A stretch of 64,000 nt of DNA from Pseudomonas sp. TH43 (GCF_016650635.1 NZ_JAEKFI010000004.1:62001-126000), one strand, 5' to 3'. Shown: positions 8,646 through 19,092, counted from the first letter of the stretch. Notes: generated by a model not told the origin, from the sequence alone. Numbers and translations are program-made.

Positions 8646-9758
8646 TCAGTCGTTGAGCAAGCGCCCGTGACGCAGCGCTTCGCGCCCCGCCACCTTGGCC
8701 AGCCAGAAACCGGGTTGGGCATAGCGCAGCCGTTCAATGGCAAACAGCACCCCGGACGTACCAGCACACACCGTGCTGACCCGATCGGATAAAGGATCGA
8801 TCACTTCGAAAATCTCGTCACCGGCCTCGACCCACTCGCCGGGTTTACGCAGAAAACTCACCACGCCTGGGTGCGGCGCGAACAGCAATTCGGTGCCTTC
8901 GAACGGCATGCCTTCGCAGGCTTCGTGCGCCGGGTTCGGCCACTCGCCAGTCATCAGTCCCTGCTCGGCAAGGAACGCGAGAATGCCTTCAGCATAAGCC
9001 TCGGCTTCTACGCGGCCGGTGTCAGCCTGACCGCCCAGCTCAATCGTCGTCGCCAGGCACGCCAGCGGAATCTGCGCGTCCGGGAATTGACGCGACAGAC
9101 GCAGCCACGGCAGCGAACACGCTTCATCGAACGAGCTGCCGCCGGAATCTTCCGCGAGCAAACCCACTTTCACATTCAGATGCGCGGCCAGCGAACGCCA
9201 CTGCGGCCAATGCTGCGGCAATGCATACATGTGCAGCGCGGCTTCGGCATCGCAATGCAGATCCAGCACCACATCGGCGGTGCAGGCATGGCTGAGCAAT
9301 ACGCGCTGCATGCCTTGCAACTGGCTGCTCGCTGGCGGCAACGCGGCCAAGTGATCCGCCATTGCCTGACGAATCAAGCGCACATTGGCGTGGGGATCAT
9401 CACCCAGGCGATCAGCCAGCGCTGCCGCAACCGGCGCGCTCAGCTCGACGAAATCACGGTTGAAATTCTTGCCGCTGCCCGCCTCGAAACGGCCCTGGAA
9501 GTTGCCTTGCAGCAATTGCCCGAGCCCCAACGGATTGGCCACCGGCACCAGCTCGATGACACCGTTGAGTTGGCCTTTGGCTTCGAGTTCGCCGAGGCGC
9601 TTTTTCAGCTCCCAAGCGGTGCGCATGCCCGGCAATTCGTCAGCGTGCAGGCTGGCCTGAATATAGGCTTTGCGCTCGCCGTGACCAAAACGAAAAACCG
9701 AAATCTTGCGCTCGCTGCCCAGATGGCTCCACGGCAATACGTGGTCGATGCGTTCCAT
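8646..9758 (-). CDS. aotO: Succinylglutamate desuccinylase/aspartoacylase family protein AotO
   Basis: A 370-residue zinc carboxypeptidase-like protein of the AstE/AspA family. The metal-binding region includes ASLHADELPG (His and Glu ligands, about 35-45) and the later DLHCDAEAALHMY (about 168-180). The C-terminal part (HPGVVSFLRKPGEWVEAGDEIFEV) is the usual barrel-like domain. In P. aeruginosa the same gene sits in the arginine transport operon but is reported not to be required for transport, so its substrate is uncertain; an N-acyl or N-succinyl amino acid is the family expectation. It begins 1 bp after aotM ends, which implies translational coupling. Confidence 0.88.
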   Translation of the reverse strand: MERIDHVLPWSHLGSERKISVFRFGHGERKAYIQASLHADELPGMRTAWELKKRLGELEAKGQLNGVIELVPVANPLGLGQLLQGNFQGRFEAGSGKNFNRDFVELSAPVAAALADRLGDDPHANVRLIRQAMADHLAALPPASSQLQGMQRVLLSHACTADVVLDLHCDAEAALHMYALPQHWPQWRSLAAHLNVKVGLLAEDSGGSSFDEACSLPWLRLSRQFPDAQIPLACLATTIELGGQADTGRVEAEAYAEGILAFLAEQGLMTGEWPNPAHEACEGMPFEGTELLFAPHPGVVSFLRKPGEWVEAGDEIFEVIDPLSDRVSTVCAGTSGVLFAIERLRYAQPGFWLAKVAGREALRHGRLLND

Positions 9759-9759
9759 A

Positions 9760-10458
9760 TCAGTGCTTCCGCGGCGCGAGGTAGCTCAACCAGCGACGCT
9801 CGGCCAGCTTGAACAGCTTGACCAGAATGAAGGTCAGGCACAGATAGAACACGCCAGCGGTAATGTACGCCTCGAACGGCAGGTAGAACTGCGCGTTGAC
9901 AGTACGCGCCGCGCCGGTGATATCGATCAAGGTCACGATGGACGCCAGACTGGTGGTCTGCAGCATCATGATCACTTCGTTGCTGTACTGCGGCAGCGCC
10001 CGGCGCAGCGCCGATGGCAGCAGGATGCGCTTGTACAGTTTGAAGCGCGACATGCCCATGGCCTTGGCCGCTTCGATCTCACCATTGGGCGTTGCCTTGA
10101 GGCTGCCGGCGATGATTTCAGCGGTGTAGGCGCTGGTATTGACCGCAAAGGCCAGGCACGCACAGAACGTTGCGCTGGACAGCCACGGCCAGAGGAAGCT
10201 TTCGCGTACCGCTTCGAACTGGGCCAGACCGTAGTAGATCAGGAACAATTGCACCAGCATCGGCGTGCCGCGAATCACGTAGGTGTAAAGCCACGCCGCA
10301 CCGTTGACGACCGGGTTCTTCGAGACGCGCATCAGCCCCAGCGGCAGCGCCCCCAGCAGACCGAAAAACAGCGACAGCGCGAGCAGTTTGAGGGTGGTCA
10401 GCAGGCCGCCGAGGTACAGCGGCATCGCCTCCCAAATGACGTTGTAGTCGAAGATCAT
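9760..10458 (-). CDS. aotM: Arginine/ornithine ABC transporter permease AotM
   Basis: A 232-residue inner-membrane permease of the HisM type. It has about five hydrophobic segments and the coupling-loop signature EAAKAMGMSRFKLYKRILLP (EAA motif, about 150-170), which contacts the ATPase AotP. It is expected to form a heterodimer with AotQ. The start overlaps the aotQ stop by 4 bp, and the downstream gene aotO follows with a 1-bp gap, consistent with a tightly coupled operon. Confidence 0.93.
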   Translation of the reverse strand: MIFDYNVIWEAMPLYLGGLLTTLKLLALSLFFGLLGALPLGLMRVSKNPVVNGAAWLYTYVIRGTPMLVQLFLIYYGLAQFEAVRESFLWPWLSSATFCACLAFAVNTSAYTAEIIAGSLKATPNGEIEAAKAMGMSRFKLYKRILLPSALRRALPQYSNEVIMMLQTTSLASIVTLIDITGAARTVNAQFYLPFEAYITAGVFYLCLTFILVKLFKLAERRWLSYLAPRKH

Positions 10459-11144
10459 AGATCAGCCGCCCTTACGCCTACCGAGTAGCGCTTCTCAAGT
10501 TGACGCAGGATCAGCAACGAAACGCTGGTGATCACCAGGTACATCGCCGCCACTGCGAGGAAGAAGGTAAAAGGCTCGCGGGTGGCATCTGCCGCCTGCT
10601 TGGCCTTGAACATCATGTCTTGCAGACCGACCACGGAAATCAGCGCGGTGGCCTTGGTCAGTACCAGCCAATTGTTGGTGAAGCCCGGAATCGCCAGGCG
10701 AATCATCTGCGGCACCATCACCCGGAAGAACACCTGAAAGCTGCTCATGCCGTACGCCATGCCCGCTTCGGCCTGACCTTTAGGGATCGCCATGAACGCG
10801 CCACGGAAGGTTTCCGACAGGTACGCCCCGAAGATGAAACCGAGGGTGCCGATACCGGCGGCCAGCGGATTCAGGTCGATGTAATCATTGAAGCCGAGCA
10901 GCGGTGCAACGCGGTTGAGCAAGTCCTGGCCGCCGTAGAAGATCAGCAGGATCAGAACCAGATCGGGAATCCCGCGGATTACCGTGGAATACAGATCGCC
11001 CAGCCACGCCAGCCAACGCACCGGCGACAGGCGCAGTGCAACACCGATCAGCCCGAGAACGATGGCCAGAGCCATGGACGACAAGGCGAGCTGAAGCGTC
11101 AGCCATGCGCCATCGAGGATGACAGCCCCGTAGCCTTTCAACAT
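10455..11144 (-). CDS. aotQ: Arginine/ornithine ABC transporter permease AotQ
   Basis: A 229-residue permease of the HisQ type. Hydrophobic segments begin at about residue 13, and the EAA coupling loop reads AEAGMAYGMSSFQVFFRV (about 136-153). It pairs with AotM in the inner membrane. The gene starts 91 bp after the end of aotJ, and that gap contains a hairpin with a T-run that could set permease expression below that of the binding protein. Frame and length agree with the family. Confidence 0.93.
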   Translation of the reverse strand: MLKGYGAVILDGAWLTLQLALSSMALAIVLGLIGVALRLSPVRWLAWLGDLYSTVIRGIPDLVLILLIFYGGQDLLNRVAPLLGFNDYIDLNPLAAGIGTLGFIFGAYLSETFRGAFMAIPKGQAEAGMAYGMSSFQVFFRVMVPQMIRLAIPGFTNNWLVLTKATALISVVGLQDMMFKAKQAADATREPFTFFLAVAAMYLVITSVSLLILRQLEKRYSVGVRAADL

Positions 11145-11170
11145 GATTCAGGTCCTCGAAAGTTGGGATG

Positions 11171-11214
11171 AAAAAATGGCGCAAACCGCAGAGATCCTGT
11201 TGCTTGCGCCATTT
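11171..11214 (-). terminator. Intra-operon hairpin between aotJ and aotQ
   Basis: On the minus strand AAATGGCGCAA (11214-11204) pairs with TTGCGCCATTT (11184-11174) and is followed by more T (to 11171). This is a strong stem with a U-tract, 22 bp past the aotJ stop. Partial terminators at this place commonly keep the periplasmic binding protein in excess of the membrane subunits, and that role is inferred here. Confidence 0.8.
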
Positions 11215-11235
11215 CGGACTTGTCGCAGAGACGTC

Positions 11236-12009
11236 TTACTTGCCGTAGATATCGAAGGCGAAGTACTTGTCCTGGATTGCTTTGTATTTGCCGTTTTCGC
11301 GGATGGCCGCGATGGCTGCGTTGATCTTGTCTTTCAGGGCGTCGCCCTTACGCACAGCGATACCTACGCCGTCGCCGAAGTATTTAACGTCGGTGAACTG
11401 TGGACCCACGAAGGCGAAGCCTTTGCCGGAATCGGTGTTCAGGAAGCCATCTTGCAACAAGGTGGCGTCGGCCACGGTGCCGTCGAGGCGACCGGCGGCG
11501 ACGTCGAGGTAGATTTCGTTCTGCGAGCCGTATGGCTTGATCTCGGCGCCCAATGGAGCCAGAACTTCGCGGGCGAAACGCTCGTGGATCGAACCACGTT
11601 GTACGCCGATGTTTTTGCCCTTCAGCTCAGCCAGGTTTTCGCTGACCTGAGTGCCGGCCTTCATGACCAGACGCGCCGGGGTGTTGTAGTACTTGTTGGT
11701 GAAGTCGACAGACTTCTTGCGGTCTTCAGTGATCGACATGGACGACAGGATCGCGTCGATCTTGCGCACTTTCAGTGCCGGGATCAGACCGTCGAACTCT
11801 TGCTCGACCCACACACACTTGACCTGCATCTGCTCGCACAGAGCGTTGCCGATGTCGTAGTCGAAACCAACGATGCTGCCGTCCGGTGCTTTCGAGGCGA
11901 ACGGAGGGTAAGCCGCTTCGATACCGATCTTCAGAGGTTTTTCGTCAGCGAAGGCATTCAGCGACAGCACGGACAGTGCCAGGGCGCCAAGCAGCACAAG
12001 TTTCTTCAT
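11236..12009 (-). CDS. aotJ: Periplasmic arginine/ornithine-binding protein AotJ
   Basis: A 257-residue solute-binding protein of the lysine/arginine/ornithine (HisJ/ArgT) group. A signal peptide occupies about residues 1-21 with the cleavage motif AFA before DEKPLKIG. The family signature GFDYDIGNALCEQM (about 48-61) and the ligand-loop segment FDGLIPALKVRKIDAILSSM follow. It captures basic amino acids in the periplasm and delivers them to AotQM-P. It is the first gene of the operon, with GGAG about 10 bp before ATG, and an ArgR half-site lies 184 bp upstream. Confidence 0.94.
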   Translation of the reverse strand: MKKLVLLGALALSVLSLNAFADEKPLKIGIEAAYPPFASKAPDGSIVGFDYDIGNALCEQMQVKCVWVEQEFDGLIPALKVRKIDAILSSMSITEDRKKSVDFTNKYYNTPARLVMKAGTQVSENLAELKGKNIGVQRGSIHERFAREVLAPLGAEIKPYGSQNEIYLDVAAGRLDGTVADATLLQDGFLNTDSGKGFAFVGPQFTDVKYFGDGVGIAVRKGDALKDKINAAIAAIRENGKYKAIQDKYFAFDIYGK

Positions 12010-12192
12010 CTTGGGACTCCATCGGTAAAGGGCAAAAACGGCAGAGTGAGCGACAGCCCAATATGCGAATGGGTGAATCGGGAAATCGGTTGCTGCATCG
12101 GTGGGACATTTCCCGTTGAACCCGGTAGAGGTTTCAACGTCAGCGACGATGAGCGAGTGATCGGCATTCTAACGACAGGCCCGAAGCCGATA

Positions 12193-12208
12193 TTTCTTCA
12201 ATGCGACA
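12193..12208 (-). promoter_or_regulatory. ArgR half-site upstream of aotJ
   Basis: On the minus strand the bases read TGTCGCATTGAAGAAA, an exact fit to TGTCGC-N8-AA. The first nine bases are identical to those of the site upstream of aruC. It lies 184 bp upstream of aotJ. The 21 bp before it keep only the AA of a second half-site. Co-regulation of uptake and catabolism by ArgR follows. Confidence 0.65.
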
Positions 12209-12561
12209 ACTAATTACAGATGCACAGAGAAAGCGACTTTGGCGCATTGACAGCCCTGCAATTTCATGCAAGAGCGAAAGACAGTGAACCGATCTATGCT
12301 GCAAATTGCGGGCCTATTATTCGCAAACCCTTCTAATCCGGCAAGCGCAGCGTTGTGTCTTATTTTTTAGCGGGGTTTTAAAGGCTCTAAAACGGGGCGA
12401 TGCGTTTCCCTTCGCCCCGGTTTGGCGCGGGCGGTTACACATTCGGTTACATGGAAAGCACGGGGTAACAGCGGGAAATGTCTTACGACGCAGATCGATA
12501 ATTATTGGTTGGGTGGTTTCGGTTTCTGACAGTCGGCTACATCGGCGCCTTACAGATTGCT

Positions 12562-12740
12562 ATCGCTGGCAAGCCAGCTCCCACAGGGATTTGCGGTAAA
12601 GCTGAAGTTTCTGACACACCACAAAACCTGTGGGAGCTAGCCTGCTAGCGATGACGCCAGTCCAGCCAACCCAAATTTGCGCATTAACTGAAACCCCCAA
12701 CACACCACAAACCCTGTGGGAGCTGGCTTGCCAGCGATGA
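12562..12740. repeat. Three REP copies (GGGAGCTGGCTTGCCAGCGA family) between aotJ and acsA
   Basis: Copies lie at 12562-12586 (inverted), 12628-12654 and 12713-12740. The middle copy is a variant with compensating changes (GCTAGCCTGCTAGC), so its stem is preserved. The rest of the 820-bp gap 12010-12830 holds the aotJ promoter region, the ArgR half-site and the acsA terminator; no convincing gene was seen. Confidence 0.88.
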
Positions 12741-12773
12741 GGCCCATCCAGCCACTACAAAACCAACAGACAC

Positions 12774-12810
12774 AAAAAAGCCCCGTCCGGCCTACACCGA
12801 ACGGGGCTTT
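12774..12810 (-). terminator. acsA terminator
   Basis: On the minus strand AAAGCCCCGTTCGG pairs with CCGGACGGGGCTTTTTT, a GC-rich stem ending in a T-run, about 20 bp beyond the acsA stop codon. Confidence 0.88.
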
Positions 12811-12830
12811 CCAGCACTTCAACCTGCTAC

Positions 12831-14786
<1,956 letters not shown>

Positions 14787-14941
14787 CTTTCCTACCTCGG
14801 TGTAATAGTTGTTTTTGTATGACCCTGTTGTAACGGGGCCGGGCCCATAGAACCATTCGACGATGGTAGTAACAAGCCCCTACAAAACATCCAGATACCC
14901 CTTTTACAAGCCAGACTCCAACCTCCAAAACGCCCGCGAAC

Positions 14942-14968
14942 CCTGTGGGAGCTGGCTTGCCAGCGATT
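14942..14968. repeat. Single REP copy upstream of acsA
   Basis: One copy of the TGTGGGAGCTGGCTTGCCAGCGA motif. The 474-bp gap 14787-15260 otherwise contains only presumed acsA promoter DNA and the leader of the next gene; no gene was seen. Confidence 0.85.
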
Positions 14969-15260
14969 CAGTCAACTCGGTCTCCCAGGCAAATTGCATC
15001 GCCAGCAAACCAATTCCCACACCCTATCGACCGATTGTTACCAAATCTGCCAAAGGTGTTTATCAAAACCCGCTCTGTTTACCCCCGCCCCACCTCCCTA
15101 GAATTCACCTCGCCGACAAGGCAAACGCGATTAACAACGTTACAGCCCCCACGAAGGCCGTTAATCCAGCTCTCAAGTAATAACTGCAAACGATGAAGTT
15201 CCACACGCAACCCTAAAAAGGTTGCGTGACCCCACTCGACCTCAAAAAGGTAAATTTGAA

Positions 15261-15521
15261 ATGAAAGCTTTATTGGTTCTGGCCCTCAGCAGTCTGTGCG
15301 CAACCGCCATGGCAGACGAGGTCCCGACTGATGTCGCACAGCAACAACCGGTGATCGAGGAATACACTTACTCCACCCACCTGGACATCGCCAACGTTGT
15401 ATCGATGAGCGAAGTTCCAAATGTCTGCGAAGTTGTTCCAATGAAAATGGAATACGACGACTCCACAGGCCAGCGTCACATTCTGCGCTACAGCGTCATG
15501 GGCAACGGCTGCACCAACTGA
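15261..15521 (+). CDS. Small secreted DUF2790-like protein
   Basis: An 86-residue protein with a clear signal peptide (1-18, MKALLVLALSSLCATAMA then DEVPTDVA). The mature part of about 68 residues contains VCEVVPMKMEYDDSTG and ends NGCTN, with two cysteines that could form a disulfide. This matches the DUF2790 family of small periplasmic proteins that is multicopy in Pseudomonas; its molecular role is unknown. ATG at 15261 follows AAGGTAA at a proper distance. No partner gene lies in the same transcript. Confidence 0.82.
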   Translation: MKALLVLALSSLCATAMADEVPTDVAQQQPVIEEYTYSTHLDIANVVSMSEVPNVCEVVPMKMEYDDSTGQRHILRYSVMGNGCTN

Positions 15522-15576
15522 TGATTTGAGACTGCACCGAATTGGACCTCTCAGCGCTTCATTGAGGGTCGATTCC

Positions 15577-15596
15577 AGCCCGGCTTCGGTCGGGCT
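15577..15596 (+). terminator. Weak hairpin after the DUF2790-like gene
   Basis: AGCCCG pairs with CGGGCT across an 8-base loop about 55 bp after the stop. No proper T-run follows, so factor-independent termination is uncertain. Confidence 0.4.
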
Positions 15597-15631
15597 CAGT
15601 TGTGTCTGGAGTCGTGCAAAAGGGTTGCAAA

Positions 15632-15647
15632 ACACAAGATATAGTGA
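15632..15647. promoter_or_regulatory. Candidate NrdR box upstream of nrdB
   Basis: The bases ACACAAGATATAGTGA match 14 of 16 positions of the NrdR consensus ACACWATATNTWGTGT. NrdR represses ribonucleotide reductase genes when dATP/ATP is high and usually binds two boxes about three helical turns apart. A perfect inverted repeat (15661-15679) is centred about 31 bp downstream. Confidence 0.7.
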
Positions 15648-15660
15648 AAAACGCGGTTTT

Positions 15661-15679
15661 TTGCTCAAATCTTGAGCAA
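15661..15679. repeat. Inverted repeat three helical turns from the NrdR box
   Basis: TTGCTCAA-ATC-TTGAGCAA is a perfect 8-bp inverted repeat. It does not match the NrdR consensus well but has the right centre-to-centre spacing (about 31 bp) for the second operator. It could be a divergent NrdR box or the site of another regulator. Confidence 0.5.
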
Positions 15680-15827
15680 CCGAAGCCCGGCGAAAAAATT
15701 AATCAAAAAAAATTCTCAGAGACCAACATCGGCGAAAGCCCTGTAAACCCTCGCTCCGACTCAAATCCCCCTCCCGCTCGACCGCCCTGCGCGCTTTCGC
15801 CCTCCCCCACGAGCGCATTTTTTTCCC

Positions 15828-15833
15828 TATAAT
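15828..15833 (+). promoter_or_regulatory. Possible -10 element for nrdB
   Basis: A perfect TATAAT follows an A/T-rich stretch (CATTTTTTTCCC). No good -35 hexamer lies 17 bp upstream. If used, it gives an nrdB leader of about 245 nt that includes an 8-bp hairpin (GTGTGAAA...TTTCACAC, 16020-16049). Confidence 0.4.
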
Positions 15834-16083
15834 GCCGCCCTAATCGGGTCAGCAATATTCCCTTACAGGGATCAAAAGCCATTCTGAAGCCCCGCAGACG
15901 CGTTCAACGCGAACTGCGCCCGTCAGAGGCTCTCGGAACCCGTACAAAATTCTGTTTGATGCCTGCGTTTAGCTGCTGCAAAGAACGATTCCTTTAGATC
16001 CAACGCGGTCTGTACGACCGTGTGAAAAACCAACCATCAGGTTTCACACGGGCGACAGGCCCTCACGCAGGAGACGACACGTC

Positions 16084-17334
16084 ATGCTGAGCTGGGACGA
16101 ATTCGACAAAGAAGACAGTGAAGTAGCAACAGTGAAAGGCGCCAACGCCGGCCACGCTACTGAAGCCAACATGGACCGCCTCGACAACGCCGGCGGCGCC
16201 GCTGCGCTGGAAGCCCGCGCCGTGACCGCCGACGACTCGGCCGCTGTCGCCCGCGCCAAGGCTGCACTGAACTCCCTCGACGTCGCCGAAGGCCTCGCCG
16301 AACTCGAAGGCGCCTCCGCCCGTGTCGCCGTTGACGAAAAGCGCATGATCAACTGCCGCGCCGACCTCAACCAACTCGTGCCATTCAAGTACGACTGGGC
16401 CTGGCAGAAGTATCTGGACGGTTGCGCAAACCACTGGATGCCGCAAGAAGTCAACATGACCGCCGACATCGCCCTCTGGAAAGACCCGGAAGGCCTGACC
16501 GACGACGAGCGCCGCATCGTCATGCGCAACCTCGGCTTCTTCTCCACCGCCGACTCCCTAGTTGCCAACAACCTGGTACTGGCCGTGTACCGCCTGATCA
16601 CCAACCCGGAATGCCGCCAGTACATCCTGCGCCAAGCGTTCGAAGAGGCGATCCACACCCACGCCTATCAGTACTGCATCGAATCGCTGGCCATGGATGA
16701 AGGCGAAATCTTCAACATGTACCACGAGATCCCATCGGTCGCCAAAAAGGCAGCCTGGGGCCTGAAATACACCCGTTCGATCTCCGATCCGAAGTTCGAA
16801 ACCGGCACCCCTGACACCGACAAAGAACTGCTGCGCAACCTGATCGCCTACTACTGCGTTCTGGAAGGCATCTTCTTCTACTGCGGCTTCACCCAAATTC
16901 TCTCCATGGGCCGCCGCAACAAAATGACCGGCGTCGCCGAGCAGTTCCAATACATCCTGCGCGACGAATCCATGCACCTGAACTTCGGCATCGACGTGAT
17001 CAACCAGATCAAAATCGAAAACCCGCACCTGTGGGATGCCGAAATGAAGGAAGAAGCGACCCAGATGATTCTGCAGGGTACGCAGCTGGAGATCGAATAC
17101 GCTCGTGACACCATGCCTCGCGGCGTACTGGGCATGAACGCGGCGATGATGGAGGACTACCTGAAGTTCATCGCTAACCGTCGTTTGAGCCAGATTGGTT
17201 TGAAGGAAGAGTATCCAGGGACGACTAACCCGTTCCCTTGGATGAGCGAGATTATGGACTTGAAGAAAGAGAAGAATTTCTTTGAGACTCGGGTTATTGA
17301 GTATCAGACTGGTGGTGCGTTGAGCTGGGATTGA
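16084..17334 (+). CDS. nrdB: Ribonucleotide reductase class Ia, small (radical) subunit NrdB
   Basis: A 416-residue R2 subunit that holds the diiron-tyrosyl radical used by NrdA to reduce ribonucleoside diphosphates. The core signature EEAIHTHAYQY gives the E-x2-H-x3-Y arrangement of iron ligands and radical tyrosine, and DESMHLNFG supplies the later Glu/His ligands. The first 80 residues are an Ala/Asp-rich extension, also present in Pseudomonas NrdB (about 415 residues, against 376 in E. coli). AGGAG lies about 10 bp before ATG. There is no nrdA in the 1.3 kb upstream between it and acsA, nor downstream, so the large subunit must be elsewhere. A long leader with an NrdR box suggests control independent of nrdA. 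Confidence 0.95.
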   Translation: MLSWDEFDKEDSEVATVKGANAGHATEANMDRLDNAGGAAALEARAVTADDSAAVARAKAALNSLDVAEGLAELEGASARVAVDEKRMINCRADLNQLVPFKYDWAWQKYLDGCANHWMPQEVNMTADIALWKDPEGLTDDERRIVMRNLGFFSTADSLVANNLVLAVYRLITNPECRQYILRQAFEEAIHTHAYQYCIESLAMDEGEIFNMYHEIPSVAKKAAWGLKYTRSISDPKFETGTPDTDKELLRNLIAYYCVLEGIFFYCGFTQILSMGRRNKMTGVAEQFQYILRDESMHLNFGIDVINQIKIENPHLWDAEMKEEATQMILQGTQLEIEYARDTMPRGVLGMNAAMMEDYLKFIANRRLSQIGLKEEYPGTTNPFPWMSEIMDLKKEKNFFETRVIEYQTGGALSWD

Positions 17335-17394
17335 TGATGGCGTTGAGCCATGCTATAACAGCAAAAGCCTAAAGGATGCTTAGCTGAATAAATT

Positions 17395-17421
17395 AAAGCC
17401 CCGCAAGTGCGGGGCTTTTTT
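17395..17421 (+). terminator. nrdB terminator
   Basis: AAAGCCCCGCAAGTGCGGGGCTTTTTT is a perfect stem with a 6-T tail, 60 bp after the nrdB stop and 14 bp before the BRO gene. Confidence 0.92.
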
Positions 17422-17434
17422 ATAGGAAATTAAA

Positions 17435-18208
17435 ATGCATACGCCAATACTGCTGGATTATCACGCTATTCATGGCACCTCGAAAATTAGAAGCTTCTAC
17501 ATCGATGAAAATTTATATATCTCGTTAGAAGACGTTGTTTTAACTCTAGCAAAAACAAATACAGCTATAAACGAACAAGGAAAAACTGGTCTAGGGCAGT
17601 TAGTAAAAGCTCAACGCGATGTACTGGACAGCGACGAATACAAACACTTCCCAGTCATCGATGACTTATCTGCGCAACCGAGAACAGAGGTTTTTATCAC
17701 AGAACCCGGTTTATACCGAGTAATCTCTCGTGACAGCACTCCAGCCAGTAAATCATTCCAAAGATGGATATTCCACGAAGTAATACCGGCAGTAAGGAAG
17801 TACGGGACATACCCCGCACCAGTTAAACAGGGCGGCTCAGAGATAATGTCTCTAGCCCAAACCCTCGCACAGCATACCAATCTACTTATAAAAGAAATCG
17901 AAGAGCGAGAAAAGCTCGCCAATGAAACCCGTTTACGCTTTGAAGAAACCGAGCGACAACTCGAAGAAATAAATCAGAAAATCGAGACAATTACGCTTCC
18001 AAGTGATAACTCCGACCTTATAGATGTGCAAAGCTACTGCTCGGACAGGTCTCTAATTATTGACCTGCAACATCTGAGAGCCATGTGCGCAAAACTTTGC
18101 TTGGAACAGGGCATAACTTATAACAAGAAGAAAAACCCCGAATCCCACATGGACCATTTGTACCCTCCATTACTAATAAATGAAGCCATAAAACTTATTC
18201 GGAGTTGA
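17435..18208 (+). CDS. BRO-N (phage antirepressor-like) protein with coiled coil
   Basis: A 257-residue protein. The N-terminal 120 residues have the BRO-N/antirepressor pattern: RSFYIDENLYISLEDVVLTLAKTN, then ITEPGLYRVISRDSTPASKSFQRWIFHEVIPAVRKYGTY, split here into its two recognisable blocks. Residues about 135-190 form a strongly charged coiled coil (EIEEREKLANETRLRFEE). The last 65 residues are unassigned. BRO-N proteins are DNA-binding regulators common in prophages and defence-related islands. The gene is clearly richer in A+T and in rare codons (ATA, AGA) than nrdB, so transfer is likely. It starts right after the nrdB terminator and is coupled to the next gene by overlapping stop and start codons. 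It has no integrase or structural phage gene nearby. Confidence 0.72.
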   Translation: MHTPILLDYHAIHGTSKIRSFYIDENLYISLEDVVLTLAKTNTAINEQGKTGLGQLVKAQRDVLDSDEYKHFPVIDDLSAQPRTEVFITEPGLYRVISRDSTPASKSFQRWIFHEVIPAVRKYGTYPAPVKQGGSEIMSLAQTLAQHTNLLIKEIEEREKLANETRLRFEETERQLEEINQKIETITLPSDNSDLIDVQSYCSDRSLIIDLQHLRAMCAKLCLEQGITYNKKKNPESHMDHLYPPLLINEAIKLIRS

Positions 18209-19092
18209 TGATGAGCGAGCTAATGCAGTCAGAACTACCGCTAGAATTGCCCTCGGCTTCTTTCGCGGAAATCGACGGGATACAAATGGGCGTTTTGAAC
18301 GACACTACCCCTTATCTCACAGAAAGAGGCTTAGCTAGGCTCTGCGGAGTAAACCCTAAAACAATCAGTGATTTAGCTAACAATTGGCACGATGAAGTAT
18401 TCAAGCCCAGAGGAAAAAGAATAAAACAGCTGTTGATTCAGCAAAACTTCACAGCTGAACGAATAGTTATTAAAACAGAGCAAAACGGCCAAAAAATCAG
18501 CGCCTACCCAGACACGGTCTGCATGGCAATCCTAGAATATTACGCATTTGACTCAGATAATACCGACAATCAGATAGCGCAAAGAAACTTTAGACTGCTA
18601 GCTCGCAGAACCCTGCGGGCCTTTATCTACGAAGGAGTTGGATTCTCACCCGAGTCACTAAAACTAGACTCATGGCGCCATTACCACGACAGAATCTTAC
18701 TAAATAAACTGCCTGCAGGTTTCTTTAGTGTTTTCAGAGAGATTGCAGACATCGTTGTATCTGCAATTGAGTCGGGACTGATCATTGACACACATACTGT
18801 TCCAGACATCAGTGTTGGACAGATGTGGGCCAGACACTGGGCTTCAGAAAATCTCGAAGCAGTCCATGGTGAAAGAAAAAAATTCCCTCATGAATACCCA
18901 GACTACTTCCCTCAATCAGCAGCAAAAACCGAAGCAAATATATATCCACTGAGCGCTCTGGGCGATTTCAGAATCTGGCTAGAAAAGATATATCTACCTC
19001 AAAAATTCCCTGCATATTTACAGAAAAAAATAGCGCAAGGCCTTATTCCCCAGGGCACCGCTGGCGCACTACTTTTATCTCTAAAAAAATAA
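18208..19092 (+). CDS. Unknown protein coupled to BRO-N gene
   Basis: About 294 residues; not recognised with confidence. Near the N-terminus YLTERGLARLCGVNPKTISDL looks like a helix-turn-helix, followed by a segment YPDTVCMAILEYYAF and a conserved-looking basic stretch FRLLARRTLRAFIYEGVGF. The C-terminal half is helical with several Trp residues (MWARHWASENL) and no metal or nuclease motif that I can see. Composition is AT-rich like its neighbour. The start is ATG at 18208 (overlapping the TGA of the BRO gene by 1 bp) or 18211, which has the better spacing from GGAG at 18201-18204; a TTG at 18205 is less likely. Probably a DNA-binding or regulatory protein acting with the upstream gene. Confidence 0.62.
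   Translation: MMSELMQSELPLELPSASFAEIDGIQMGVLNDTTPYLTERGLARLCGVNPKTISDLANNWHDEVFKPRGKRIKQLLIQQNFTAERIVIKTEQNGQKISAYPDTVCMAILEYYAFDSDNTDNQIAQRNFRLLARRTLRAFIYEGVGFSPESLKLDSWRHYHDRILLNKLPAGFFSVFREIADIVVSAIESGLIIDTHTVPDISVGQMWARHWASENLEAVHGERKKFPHEYPDYFPQSAAKTEANIYPLSALGDFRIWLEKIYLPQKFPAYLQKKIAQGLIPQGTAGALLLSLKK

Noticed and set aside
12306..12599. 97-codon frame between aotJ and acsA
   Set aside because: It runs into a REP copy and has no ribosome-binding site or recognisable feature.
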